A DNA stretch of 64,000 bases from Larus michahellis (Eukaryota; Chordata; Aves; Charadriiformes; Laridae), in the NCBI RefSeq assembly GCF_964199755.1, contig NC_133897.1, forward strand, positions 10,876,992 through 10,940,991, written 5' to 3'. Position 1 is the stretch's first letter, and every line of letters begins with the position of its first letter. Position numbers and translations under genes: made by a program. This document shows positions 1 through 12,760 of the stretch, piece by piece. The notes beneath the pieces were generated by a model. It ran no database searches. It worked only from the letters and a program-made list of their open reading frames with translations, and was not told where the DNA came from.

Positions 1-1289
1 AACAGAAATACCAATCCCATCAGCACTGAAGTTTTACAACAAGTTCTAAAAATAAAACCCCGAGGAACTTTGGGCAACTTGAAAAGCTCCTGGTTTCTAT
101 ATTGTATGAGGGGCTGCAGTCGTTCAGCTGGGAGGAGCAGCAGCTCTCTGGATGCTCCAGGCTGATGCTCAAACCCGGCCCTTTCTGAGCCCTACCAGCA
201 GCCAATACACAGTCTGCCGTACTGAGCTAGAGCCACAAATACGAAACCAAAAGAAAAGAAACAACCAAAGTAATGTCCCTTGGTGGCAGGTGGGACTGTC
301 CTACAGTCCGAGCACCAGAGAGGGCCAGGCTGCCTGTATTTGTGTAGCACGAAGCAAAAGCAAATGCTGGCTGCATGAATCAATGTATGTACAACCGATG
401 GCTTCCGTGTTTGCCTGGAAGATACATAACGCTCCAGTAGTTATATAGTTAAATGTATTTCTCTTTTTGTCCTCCATCTGATGTTACCAGAGGCTTCAGA
501 AAGCTATCTTAGAGATGAAAGATCTCCTAAATTACACGACCAGGCAAATAGCTATAATGGTGCATATATTTTGCTTCCAAGATGAAAGTCACCTTCTTAC
601 ACTGAGAAAGGCATAGATATTAAAACACGCAACTACATAAACAAGGTTAAAGAATGTAAGACGTGATTCTTCCGATGGGAAGGGAGTGAGCTGGACCAGC
701 GTGGTTTACATTTTTCTAGTTATTTCCAGGTAAGCAGCAAACTATTTTAAGTCTTCTTCAAAACACAAGTGAAATTTTAACACACAGTACAGGACCATGA
801 AAATTGCCATACCGGGGGTGTCTAATCCTAAAGACCGCCTCTGATAACAGCTAACAATAGATATTTCATGGAAAGAAACCTTCATATAATGGACAGTGCT
901 TATGGAAAAATTACTTCCTGTCCCTCAAGGAAAACACTGGTTATTTTAGGCTGTGCTTATGTGGGAACCTTAGGCTTTAGTCCTCTTAACCTTATTTAAT
1001 ATAACAGTGAGTATTTTCCATTCAAATACTGCTGTATATCTCACTACTATTTTAAAACTATAAATCCTTGGGCAGCCTGGACCACCCATGATGTGACGCC
1101 ATGATCCACCAGCCTTCTCTCCCCCCCAAAAAATTTTCCTGCTTTAAATATTCCTGCAAGAGGGTATAATTTATTCCGTTTGTTAACTTGTACACTCTGT
1201 GACACACAACAGGCCAAATTTTTTCACTTCATGGTTGTACCAGGAGGGTCCCTGTAATTTAGTAATTTTTTTTTTTTCCTTCTTCACAG
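1..1289. other. Intergenic or flanking DNA, nothing recognised
   Basis: This is A/T-rich sequence with short chance open frames on both strands (for example 152-448). I see no splice-bounded exon, RNA gene or repeat family. Confidence 0.5.
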
Positions 1290-1530
1290 GAGTCCGCTTC
1301 GATCGAAATGTCGGAAGCTGCAATGTTACAGGCCACACATGTGAGCCAGAGGTGGCTGCAATCTCTTCTGCTCAGAGCAGATTAAACGTGGACCTCCAAG
1401 GCGTCAGCAGGACGTTTGTGTCCCTCTTTGTCAGCCCCGTGTGCCCACCTCCGACATTCAGAATCCAACTTTCCAGCAAAGGATGGAGGTATCGCCCCCC
1501 CCCCAAATAAAAGCAAAGCACCAGCTGGTA
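1290..1530 (+). other. Candidate plus-strand terminal exon (weak)
   Basis: A strong acceptor-like sequence (a run of about 14 T then ccttcttcacag, ending at 1289) precedes a G+C-richer stretch that ends in AATAAA at 1506-1511. One frame reads ESASIEMSEAAMLQATHV onward and stops after about 32 codons; another stays open to 1510. Neither protein is recognised. In other vertebrates the neighbouring gene DNAJB6 converges on PTPRN2 from this side, but this sequence does not match the DNAJB6 C-terminus as I know it. Confidence 0.2.
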
Positions 1531-1552
1531 ATGCTGTATGCACGATACCGTA

Positions 1553-2270
1553 CTCCACAGACAATGTGACTTTATTGGCAAACATGATTTTTACAGAGGT
1601 AGAACAAAATACTTTATATAATCTTTTTTTTTGTTGTTGTTTTTAAAACTATATACATATGAAGAATATAATAGAATGACAAGAAAGAAAAGGTTGTAAA
1701 CAAAACAATATTATGCCATCAAATACAGTACAAACAGCATGCAAGAACAGCTTCAAATGAAATCTTGCTGGTGTAACTTTATTTTATTTCTAATGTGGTA
1801 AATGAAGAGTAGGAAAGAGTCATGCTCTAATTGGATTTAGTATGCCACAGCTCTGCAATTTTGTTTTAATTATTTTTTTTTGCTTTTACAATAAACCAAC
1901 AGGATAGCTTTCTTTTCACTGTGGTGGGGAATGCTTTTGTAATGCCCAATGTAATCTTAACAGAAAAATATAATAATCAAATCTACAAAGTGTACCCTCA
2001 TTTAAAAAGCAAAACCATAGAAACTGTACAGTTTTAAAAAGCGAATTATCTCAGCTGCTTCTTAAGAGAATTTTCTAAACAAAGAATAAAATATGCAGAA
2101 TAAAAATTAGGAGAGCTATTGTTCTGTAACAAAGCTAATCAAATACTTGTTTTCTATTCCAATAAACAGCTTTTTTAATTAATGACTATTCTGGAAATTA
2201 TGAAGTGGGCTGGGTTTTATTAATGTTCCACTTGACTAATAAAGCATGAACTCCTTACAGGTACTATAGC
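1553..2270 (-). other. 3'-UTR-like sequence ending at a minus-strand polyadenylation signal
   Basis: Read on the minus strand this stretch is U-rich with several AATAAA hexamers (complements at 2216-2221, about 1785-1795, and 1571-1576). The last is followed about 15 nt on by CA and a GT-rich element (TTGTCTGTGGAGT), the usual layout of a vertebrate cleavage site. It could be the distal end of a PTPRN2 3' UTR (then about 4.7 kb) or of another minus-strand transcript. No transcript data are available to decide. Confidence 0.35.
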
Positions 2271-5200
2271 TGTCATTCCCCTGGGGATGGATGGAGATTG
2301 GTTCTGCATGCATGCTAGAGACAGGAACAAGGTTTAGTCATTGGTGTAGGTTTAAAAAATATTTTAAAATGTTTTAAACGTTTAGTAGCATCTATAAAAA
2401 TAATCTTGCTTGTTTTGCTACTGGATTGAGATTTGGATATGGGGGATTTTCTGCTGAAATTCATTCTTGGCCCTCATGATTGCCAAGGACTTCCACCGCA
2501 TGTTACCTGGGCTGCACCAGCTCCCACAGACGATGGTCGAGAGCAACGGTTAGAGCTCACACCTGAAACATGTGAAGCCAACAGAAAACCCCACACTGTT
2601 TGCCTTGTGGCCAGGGCTGAACCTCAAGGATCTGGGCTTTAGGGAACGGTGCTCTCCTGCCCCTCCATCCCTCTGAATCCCGGCCCATGTCATGAGAAAG
2701 GTGAAGGCTGGAGAGAGCAACTGTGTTACTCCTATGAACCATCAACGCTGGTGACAACCACCTCTCTGTCCCTCTTATCTGCACACACTGTGACTACGTA
2801 AATGTAGGGTTGGTCAGGTCATTGCCCTGCTCAGGGCCAGCAGCTGTGTTCACTGCTGTGCCTGTGGGAAAACAGAGTTCTCTCCCTCTGCCGCAGGCTT
2901 TGACCAGCCAGGAAGGAAACCGTGAGCACTGGGGTGAAATCGCCCGCCTGCAGCACCCCCCCTTCCTTAAATGTCATTTAAAGAGTCAACCACACAAACA
3001 GCACCTGTAGATTCATTTATCGTTATCAAGAACACCAGGATGGTCAATATTAAACACATGCTGTTTATGGCTACGTGTCAGGCACCAGCCCAAGCTTCAA
3101 TTGTAATGAGTTTACTAAAGATCCAACAGAATATTGATGAGGGAAGGATGGTGGGTCTCATTCGACTCTGGGCTCTCAGATGATCATGGCTTCCAGGAAG
3201 AATCTCATCTCAACCTGCCAGTGAACACGGGGCAGGTCCCACATCCAGCACAAGTGGCCACGGGTGGCCTGAACAACATCCTTTGCCAAATCACAAGGGT
3301 TAAGTTAACTGTAGTGAAAAGGGTAAAAAAATATCTGCCCTGCATGAGAAATCAATCTCTGTGGCTTCATCCATGGCTTTGGCATCTTCCTGGGAAATGG
3401 ATTGTCAAACCCCTGGTGTGGCTGAAACCTGCATTTCACTAATAGACCCTGCAGCAGATTATCACCCCCAGAAGCAGGGCATTTATTGAGAGGTGCGAGC
3501 AGTATGCCACCTGCACAGACCAAATACTCTGCGTGGTAGTTTACAGTCAACAGAATAAGCCTGGCACCTCTTTGTGGAAGAACTGTACAAAACACGGCTG
3601 AAATAACAGGATTGTCAATCACATTCAGTGGGAGATACTCTAACCCACTGAGTAAGACCGCATCTTTCTGTTGTGTAAATTGGTCTACAAGTATGAATAA
3701 AACAATACATCCCTGCCCCATTAGCCTTGGGAAAGATTAATGCCCTCTAATCTACGCTAAATAAACTCCAAAGCACGAAGAGCAATATTTAAGTCCCACA
3801 CTCAGCTGCTTGTGAATTAATAGGGATCATCCTGAAATTGCTATTATGAAATGCAAATATTTGCAAAAGAACAATTAAAAAATATTCCTGAAGTGCAAAC
3901 GAAAGGCTTGTCAGCCATGTTTGTGGTGTGCACAGGGACAGTCAGAAGGCGAACGCTAATGAATCCCAGGGCAGAAATCTGTGCTAAAAAACCATTAGCC
4001 CATTGGCAGTAGGTAATGGCACAGCATCCCATGCTGGGAAATAATTCTACCCGATAATCGGAGGGCTTGGCTTAGGATGCCCTAATTTTGATTCTTTGGA
4101 CAGTTAGTTTGGCTATAACTACCTGTATTTTCAGAAAGCTGCAGTACATGGCTCACAGTAAATCTACTTCAAACACTTGCTGATACTGCTCAAACTGATC
4201 TCATCTGCCCTGATCTGCAATTTTGTGTTAGCTAAAGTAATAAAAGAATCCTGTTAAACTTAAATTATCAAATGAAAAAGGCAATTTTCTCATTCATACT
4301 CCATTAGTTTTTTTAGTTATTGCTAGGAAAGCTCTAAAATGCTGAGGCCATAAAATAAACATGTGGCTTAATGTACAGTATGTGTACTTAAGAGGATGAT
4401 GGCATCTGCAGTAACTGCTCTGTACTGCTACAGTAATGGAATGCACAAATTAAGCAACAGCACATACCAAGTATAGCACACAAAAATGTATGGCAAAAAG
4501 TAACAAGCCTTCTGCTTTTTTTTTTTTTTTAAATAACTCTTTAATTGCTGAAAAGAAGAAATCACCAATATCCACACCTACAACACAAAATTGCAACGTG
4601 GTTGATTTCGATAGATGCCTGTTATCTCTGTGCCAGCAACACTCTCTGATATTGTTATCTTTAACATTCCACTGATTAGAAGTTTATAAAAGCTTCCCCT
4701 TCCCAAATTAAATTCAATGATATATTTTCCAGTGCTAAGTCAAACAATTAGCCTAATATGCTTTCAAGCACACAACACTGTTAAGATTTTGGAAGAAAAG
4801 CACCCCAGATTCTTAAATCACGGAGATGTAGGATAACATATGAAAAAGCACCCAAGAATTTACTTTTGAAAATGAAATTAAGAGCCTAGATCACTTAGGT
4901 ACCTTTGATATTTTTAATCTCAGGCCCTCCATTCAAACATATCGGAGTACTTTCTATCAATAGTTTAAATTCCTTCAGAAGAGTACCATAACTAAACCTG
5001 TGAATGCACATAAGCAAGATTGCATAACCAAACCATTTACAGACCTATTTTAGCATTACTTTGCAACAGTAGGCATTCAGATTTTGAGAACACAAGGATC
5101 TCGGAAATTCAACCTGTGTGCTTCTTTATCCCTTAATGGTTGGTTAAAATAGGTATCATTCAGAACAAGGAGCGAGCAGAGCCTCTGCAGAAAGGTGCAA

Positions 5201-5423
5201 CGAACGTCTGGATCAGACAAACTCGATGAGAATCACAAAATGCAGATTGGAGGGTTCTCCTGCAGCCAGGCTTTTACAGAAATATATTTTCCTGGCTAAG
5301 AAGGATGGCACAGCACAGTTTTACAAAGGGAAATGCAAAAATATAAAGAGGAGAGTCCCATTTTTTTCCTCAGTAACCCCATAAAATCAACAATCTGTTT
5401 CCATAACAGCTCTGGACATTTAC
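2271..5423. other. 3' flank or distal 3' UTR of PTPRN2, no gene recognised
   Basis: I see no supported gene on either strand here. A minus-strand acceptor-like site with a long pyrimidine run lies near 3309-3335 (tttttttacccttttcactacag on that strand, about 23 nt, 3' end at 3309), but what follows does not stay open. If the PTPRN2 transcript extends this far, it would include a TATGCAA at 5036-5030, a 7-base match to the miR-153 target type. Confidence 0.5.
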
Positions 5424-5577
5424 CTGACGGCCGACAGGGCCTTTCCCCATCACCCGAGGTGAGTCTACGCTCTCCTGTTCCGCGCTGTCAGTGGTAGGTA
5501 CATGGTCAGAGTTATTGCGCTCGTTAGCCCCCAGCTTCCCATTAATGTGACCAACTTGTTCTCCCCAGTTGCAACAA
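5424..5577 (-). other. Open, spliceable-looking segment downstream of the PTPRN2 stop (3' UTR or unrecognised exon)
   Basis: On the minus strand this 154-nt piece has an acceptor-like ctgcacag before it and a donor-like CAG|GTAAATG after it. It stays open in one frame, reading NWGEQVGHINGKLGANER then NNSDHVPTTDSAEQESVD. It is G+C richer than its surroundings and polar like a flexible protein linker. It matches nothing I recognise. It lies about 650 nt beyond the PTPRN2 stop, so the simplest reading is 3' UTR. A strong donor-like GAG|GTGAGT is also present on the plus strand (near 5458-5464), which weakens the case. Confidence 0.25.
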
Positions 5578-6223
5578 CTGTGCAGGCCTATTTACTTATA
5601 GTTCAGATTTTCTTCCATTCATGGCACAAAGCTGAAAAGTAAACAACAGTTAAGAAAACATTTGCTTGCCAAAGCCCAGCACGAGAAGGTGCAAGCTCTC
5701 TTTGGCAGAGCCTGGACCCGTGTTTGCTCACACCCTCAGCGCTGTTTCATGCTCCAGCTCGGCATTGTATAGGAACAATCACCATCCTCTTCAGTCCCTC
5801 CCTCTCATTCAGCCTTTGAAAAGTTACAAAAATATAACAGAACACTGTTTTCTGAGACTATATTGACTGCACTAATTACCCACAATACTGTATATTTGCT
5901 ATTAAGAACATGAATGTGTGCTTTCAAAGTGTGACATTCAGGGCTTCGAGGATGTGAAAGGAATTAGATGGATTGTTCTGTCACTTAATCCGAGGCTTCA
6001 ATGTACTTTTAAAAATTTGTTTAAAACCCCAAAAAACAGAATACACATTTTAACTGTTGAACTTTTACCAGCTAAAGGAGTTTGTAAGGACCCTATCACT
6101 ATGTGGTTACAACAGAAGATACACAGTTAAGGTCAGGTCACGGTTTCCAAGAACATTCACAGGGACTGAGGATGAGGAAAACGAGGGACGGATCCTGCGG
6201 GAACCTTCGGGAGACTGAGCCGC

Positions 6224-6295
6224 TCACTGGGGAAGCGCCTTGAGTATTGCATTCACTTCCTCGGCAACCGCTGTCAAAGCAAACTCAAACTGCTC
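6224..6295 (-). CDS. PTPRN2: PTPRN2 terminal coding exon with stop codon
   Basis: The final coding exon has acceptor tgttctctccgcag. It encodes 23 residues, [20 protein letters not shown] then LPQ, followed by TGA (6224-6226). The E-Q-F-E-F-A-L helix continues directly from the Q-T-K of the previous exon and is the last helix of the PTP domain. The C-terminus ...KALPQ is the same as that of mammalian IA-2 and IA-2beta as I recall them, so the stop is genuine. The 3' UTR begins at 6223 and runs toward lower coordinates; its end is not certain. Confidence 0.98.
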   Translation of the reverse strand, partial: EQFEFALTAVAEEVNAILKALPQ

Positions 6296-9200
6296 CTGCG
6301 GAGAGAACAAACGCATACTCTGAATAATAAACCGAAACACTTTCCAAAAGCCTGGTGCGCTACTCTGCAGCTGAGCATCCTCAAGACATTGTTAAAAATA
6401 TGAATATGCAGGATGAACTGTACACTGCAACAGAAAGGAACAAAATGTTCCGGGCTTATTGATGCCATATAACATGTTTGACAGCATCTTGAAGCCGGAG
6501 TCATTTTAATGGAGAAAAATGTTGGTAGCAGAAACTAAGCTATTGGGACACAATGATGTATTGCAATTGTGTGGTCAGAAGGGTTTGGGAGTAGTTGATC
6601 ACCAGCCGTTTCCTTCTGACACAGAGATGGAAACTCGTTAACATAACTGAGATATGAAATAGGTGAGATGCTGCAACACCGAGCCTTTGGCTTTTCTTAG
6701 GACCGTTTCTAGTTGAAATCAGCTAGAATCACCTTATATCTACTGTATAAAACACTATCTGCTTTTTGGCTTGCCTATTGCTGTTCTTTTTCAGCCTCCC
6801 GTTTTATCGGCCTTTCTGCACTCACAAATTACCTAACCACGTTTAGACCACTCCTATTTAAGAAACACTTGGGAAGGCTTTTCGCTGCTATTAATTAAAC
6901 ATAAAACCAAAATTACTAACAGGCCTCTGTGCTGGGTTGGCAGAGGTGTGAAGGACACAGCCATGAATGGCCATCTCATCTAAGTGCAACCCTAACATGC
7001 TCCTGAACTGTCTAGTCCTACAGAAGGACAAAGGAGCTTTACTTCATCAAGGTTAACAGGTGTTATATTTTCTAAGCAAGTGATTTTTCACAGAAATTTA
7101 GCTTACTGAAATATCCGACAGGATGATTTGGTGTTTGCAACTTTTCAGATGAGAAAAAAGAAACGTGAGCAGTTTACTCAGAATATTGGCAAATCAAGGA
7201 CACCAGAGAAGGACTGTGGAGAAGTTTCTGGATTTTCTAGACATACCCCAGCGATTTAAGCCAGCCAGGATCAAGAGCCATTGAAGAACCAACTTTGAGA
7301 ATGGAGGTTTGAGATGCACCCTGCAAATCATCCTGAGATCATGGCTGGGATACTATCTGTGTCTCCAATTAAGAACTTGGTGGTCTGGTAGGTACCTCCA
7401 GCCCCTCGGTTTGCCCCGCCAGGGGCTGTGCGGGATGGTTGCAGGTACGTATGCAGCAGTGGCAGATGGCTGCAGAACACAGACAGCCCTGAAAGGTGAT
7501 TACTGGACTAATAGCATTCATTTTCCACAGTGTTTCACTTTACTGCAGAAATCTGCAGGAAGGATGAAAGAACAAACTACAGATGTGTGAGCTCATAGTT
7601 CAGAAAGGCAGCTGACTTCTGACTCCTGCAGCTCAGTGCCAGTCTTCTCTGCCTTGTCTTACCCCACTGCAGAGACATCTCCCATGCGGAGATGCCTCAG
7701 AGAGAAGCAATGATGGGCACAGTTCCTGAGCAGAAAAAGAAGAACAAAACTCGGAATAATTTCTCAGAGACACTGACATTCAAGAATTTTGCTGTCTGCT
7801 TGGTGCTGTCAAAGCGGCATCCTTGTACATTCGCTGGACTGCAGCCAACTGTTTTTAATCAGACATCAATTCACCCTAAAGAGTAGGACTTGTCCTCATT
7901 AGGCACAGAAAATGGTGTACATGCCTGCCTATGCCTCCCCGCACTTCCCAAGGTCTCTGCAATTAAAGAAAAGACTGGAAATGCTGGTGGCAGCCCAGGA
8001 GCAGCAGTTGTATTTTAACTGGAGCACACTGAATGCGTGAGTGGAGCTGGAGGGCAGCGGAGGCAGAGAGGGCCGTTCATCTGGACATGTTGTGCCAGAA
8101 TCAAACCGGGTGCTTGCACCGGCTCAAAAAAGCTTCAGGAAATTTGGGCTGATGCAGGAGAAGCGCTCGCCTCCAGGAAAAAGAGCCTTGGCAGGAAGAG
8201 CCGTCAGCTGCTGGACCCCATCGATGGGGGTCCAGCCCATTGAGGTGAGCAGCCCGGGGAAGGGTGGGAGACACTTGAGTTGGGGCAGGACAGGGGCAAA
8301 GTGGGTGCTCCCAGGATGTCGATGCTCAGCTGTGAGTGGGACAGCTGATCCCTGCCACTGCCAGTCCTCGAACCACGGGGAGGACAACAACAGAAGAGGC
8401 TGATCTGAGCACGATGGGGTTGACACAGTGATGCAGCCAAGTTTCAGAGATGTGCAGATGTCTCTTCCAAGATGTGGGCGTCAGTTCGGGAGAAGGGAAG
8501 CTGCCCATGGTAATGAGGCTACCTAATGTGCTCTTCATCTGAGTATTTTATAGTCAGGAAAAGCTCATAAGATTGCGGACTACAATACTTTAATATTAGT
8601 CACGTTGTGGAAAATAACTTATATTACTCTTAAGTTATTCATGGAGCAAATCTGCCCTTTAATTTTGTTGGTCTGAGATGTGTTCACCTTACTGAGAAGA
8701 TCTGTCAGGCTGGAGACCACCTGGCCTGCCTTTACCCCTCCTGGAGGGGACTCCTCACGTGAGCACAGGGCACCATTGCACCGCCTGAGGAAAAGTGTCT
8801 GTCTCGCCTAAGGACCGTGGACCGATCAACGTGACCTCCAAAGTTCAGTATGGATTTTGGAGACAGGTTGAGGGGAGACCACCAGCTAATATTAGGTGTG
8901 ACCCTAAATTACTGAGGCAAAACAACTTACAAAGCATAATCTTTACAGCCAGAGCTCAAAATTGACTGTGAGACACTGCAGCAAAGGGGACAGCGGCGCG
9001 GGCACGTGAGATGTGCGAGGACTCGGTCCTCCTGGAATGGCACAGCTGAGCTCTTCCCCTGCCTTCCTCCTGCATAATACGCACAGGCGAAATGCAGATA
9101 GTGCAGCTTCCATTGATGTGTATCACCACCCTCCAAAGAAAAGCTTTTACACACCTCCCACATCTTCTCATGAGAACAACCAAAGTTAAACCAAATTTAT

Positions 9201-11722
9201 CTCAGTAATTCTTAAAGGAGCTCAGTTTGTTGTTTTCTACAGCTACACTGTCATTCACATATGTTATTCGCATATACAAGATTGACTGGAGAGGAGCTTA
9301 AACCTCTAGCTTTGCCTAGAAAGCAGAGCTAGACAGGCATTTTGTGGTGTTGGTCCACTTATAATGCAAAGGTGACAAGAATATATTTTATAAAAAATAA
9401 TAAACTATGTTTCATTAAGTCTACAAACAAATATTCCCAGAAAAAGAGAGTACATGTAGCATATATGACACAATAAAGGACCTTAGCTAAATATTACAGA
9501 TTGTGAGAGGAAAGATATAGAAGGAGAGAGGAAAAAAAGGAAACATATATTTTTCCCATCACAGAGAATACGCTTCCTCCTTCATTACTTTTTCCCCTCA
9601 CATGTGGCATATCAATTCTATTTTATGATTCCCCTGCAAAAAAAAATAACAAAACCCACAAACCCTCTATTATGCTTCTCAGAAATGCAGAATGTCGTTA
9701 TGATAATTTCATTACCATTTATTATATATAGTGCTTTTGAATTAAAGATCCCTTCCAGAAGACAAAATGTTGCAAACAAATCTTTCACATGCTTATTGGA
9801 AATGTGGAGCGCTGCCTGCTGGAAGCAAAATAACATTGCTGAAGTAAGTTGGTGTTTATTTTGCCTAGGGATATTCTGTAATTGGCATTTCTAACCTGAC
9901 TTTTAATCCATTGTTTTAAATTACTCCAAGAGTCTAATATTCCTCATTTGTATTCAGTTGGGAAAGCAGAGGGGTTTGTTTAAATCCATCAGAAAAATTC
10001 TCTGGGGATCGTGCATTGCTAGCATGTAACCAGATATTTATAATTTGCAAGACATTAGCTTGAATAAGTGATTTGGGTGGTTTTGAGAAAATGACAATGA
10101 TGGAAGAAGAAGCACAAGGAGAGATAAGCAATATCCTGAGAAAATTTTTCATCCTGGGTGAAAACACGGGATACATTTCTTTTCTGGAGCTCTTCCAGAT
10201 AAATGTTTGGATGGGAAAAACACGTCTTGAGTGATATTTTCATGGGACTCGGATAACTATTTCTGTGCTAAGAGAAGTTGTTCACAAAACCTCATTCTTT
10301 GCTTCTGGAGCTATGTTTTTTTCCTTTGTTGAAGGCAACAAGCTGTAATTTCTCCACCCTGAGAGAGAAACTGGAATCTCAGCTCTAGATTTCTGCAGAG
10401 CTGCCATCTATTTTGCATGCATTTACAGAGTAGTTCAGGACTTGCATCTTCCCTCAGAGTAAATATATGTGACATTGGATACCGTGTGATATAATGCATT
10501 CTTCTTCCTGTCTGAATAATCAAAGTAGAAGAAAGATTTGTGCAATTTTATGTCTTACATGCAGATAAAGAATAGTTAGCTTTGACTGGCTCATCTTAAT
10601 TTTTCATGCACTTATTTAATTGGCAAAACAATAATTAATGTCCCCTCAACTGTTCTCCTGTACCACCTCTCTTAGTATTAGTGGGAAGATAAAATGATTA
10701 GGAAGAGATTAAAGAAAAGTTATGAAACAATGATTCATTCCTGCAAAACACATTTATTTCACCTTTGTCCCTCAGCAATTTCGACTCCCTAAATGCTGCA
10801 GACTTTCCTATCAGTTCCAGCATGGCCAAGACAGACTGCTGTCACATTGCTCTTGTTACTCGGTTTGGGGCTGTAACACTCACTCGATATTTTACAATGT
10901 CATATACAGATCTATTTGGTCTCCACGCCACAAACGAGTTTCTTTATTGTCATATTTGCAGCTCTTAACTTGCAGCAAATACCCCCAAATATCCTTCCAT
11001 ACATCACTGAAATGGTTAATAATAGACAGCTTCATATCTTATTTAAGGCACTGCAATGACACCATCAGCTATCTTTAAAAGTTTTACATTGTGGAAAAAT
11101 GTCAAAACTATTACAACTGACAGGAATTATAGAGTAATACCTCACCAAAGGGTACAAATACAGTCACCATGCTACATCCATAAAGGACATGGCTTTAGGT
11201 ACGATGCAAGCTCTTCCGTTCAAAGAGACTAAAAATGACTCGATTTCCTACAAAACTGTATTTCCTTTAATTCAAACCTTTTTTGTTTTCCAGACAAAAA
11301 ACAAATGCAGCAGTTACATTCTGTCTAATGAGTTGAAGCTTTAAAAAAAATTTTAAAAATTACATGCACAGTTAAGCACAGATACTCTAAGAAAATAATC
11401 CATATTTCAGGATGAAAGCAAGAACATTCTTTCAAATGCACATTTTCTTTAGTAGGCTATAGATTGTTGTCTTGACTGCCCTTCATATATGGTAATCAAG
11501 ACAGATGCTGGAGACATTTACAAGAAAGAGCAGTAAACACCAAAGAAAGTAGCCTAGATAAATTTTCAGCATAAATAAACCTCAGTTGGTAGGGAGCCAA
11601 ACAGAGTAATCAGCAAGCGACCTGCGTTAAATTAGGTCATACCCTCCCTCTTCTGTCATGAAAACAACTACTGTGAAAGACCTTTAATGTATTTAAAATC
11701 CCAGTGGATTTATTGACAGTAC
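6296..11722 (-). other. PTPRN2: PTPRN2 last coding intron (5.4 kb)
   Basis: The intron has donor GTACTGTCAATAAATCC and acceptor tgttctctccgcag. The stretch 8040-8540 is somewhat more G+C rich than the rest and carries several overlapping short open frames on both strands, the usual result of G+C content rather than coding. No RNA gene or recognisable repeat family was seen. Confidence 0.85.
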
Positions 11723-11796
11723 CTTTGTCTGGACCATGCCTCGTCTCTGGTCCCTCAAGTGCTCCAGGGTAGCAGCAATATCAATCTCTTTAGCAC
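11723..11796 (-). CDS. PTPRN2: PTPRN2 coding exon 7 of 8 in window
   Basis: The 74-nt exon has acceptor ggtttgttgcag and donor GTACTGTCAA. The first GT completes the Gly codon, followed by 24 residues: [16 protein letters not shown], then RRGMVQTK. R-x-x-M-V-Q-T is the counterpart of the PTP motif in which Gln (Q-loop) positions the catalytic water and the preceding Arg-rich helix supports the P-loop. The residue after DQR is Arg (CGA), where mammalian PTPRN2 has Pro as I recall it; this is a single-base difference at a position that varies among PTPs. The exon ends in phase 0. Confidence 0.97.
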
Positions 11797-12478
11797 CTGC
11801 AACAAACCACAAATTGGGCTGAGTTCAGAGCACAAGATAATCCATGCTGCATCTGTCAATCTCTTGCTATCGGGATCCCTTTGGGCTAACAGTCCAATTG
11901 AAAATTATTACATCCATCTCTCAGCAGACTTGGCAGGCAGCTGCAATTTTTGTGTTCATATAGAAAAATAAGAGGTTGGGGCAGCTTTTATTAACATTAA
12001 TTCAAGAAAAGCCAGAGAAAAACACATTCTTAAAAATGCCTCTATACCTAGAGCAGAATATATTTCACAAAACCTAAGGGTCTGTCGTGGCAATGCGACC
12101 CAGTGCCCTTTTGTCACTTCTAAGAGTATGCACTGAATTAAGAGCCCGAACTACATAAAGATTTACACTGTTAAAACAAGATTTAGGTGAACTTTTATCA
12201 TCTGCAGCTGAGATGCAGAAAACCTGTCTGTGGCTTCCTAGTTCAGGACCTGCCAGACCATCTTGCTGCGTGATCACCGTTTCAGCCAGCAAATCTACGA
12301 CATTTTCTTTAGGTTATACTCGGGGTGTCTGGACACCGCTGCTCTGTAGAGATCGGCAGTACCCGGATGCAGAAAATAGGCACAGGGAGCCTAACTGCTG
12401 TGGGGACTGGCTCCCTTCCTCAGTGCAAAGGGAGGTGCTTTCTTTTCAAACATGATCTATGGAGAGCAAAACAAGTCC

Positions 12479-12512
12479 TTTCTTATAATAACCCAGCATT
12501 TCTTATAATAAC
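12479..12512 (+). repeat. Short direct repeat (14 bp, offset 20)
   Basis: TTTCTTATAATAAC occurs at 12479-12492 and again at 12499-12512, with similar following bases (cCcag and cGcag). It looks like a small tandem duplication of about 20 bp. Confidence 0.8.
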
Positions 12513-12730
12513 GCAGAAGCTGGAGAACTAAAGGGGACAAGGAGATGCTGATTTCCTCCTCAGTTTCCTCAAGTTTAACGTGTTTCAAGACCACCTTTCC
12601 CATTCTCCATAGATGCCTAACCAGATACATGTTTTTTTGAGGGGACTGAGAGAAAATCAGGATTTTGGTCCTTCCAGTGCGAACTCCAAGAGTAGAAGCC
12701 TGGCTGGAAATCTTTCGAGCTGAGAAGTTC

Positions 12731-12760
12731 AAAAGTACTCAAAAGTACTCAAAAGAAGTA
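12731..12760 (+). repeat. Tandem 10-bp repeat
   Basis: AAAAGTACTC is present twice in tandem (12731-12750), followed by a partial third unit (AAAAGaAGTA). Confidence 0.85.
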
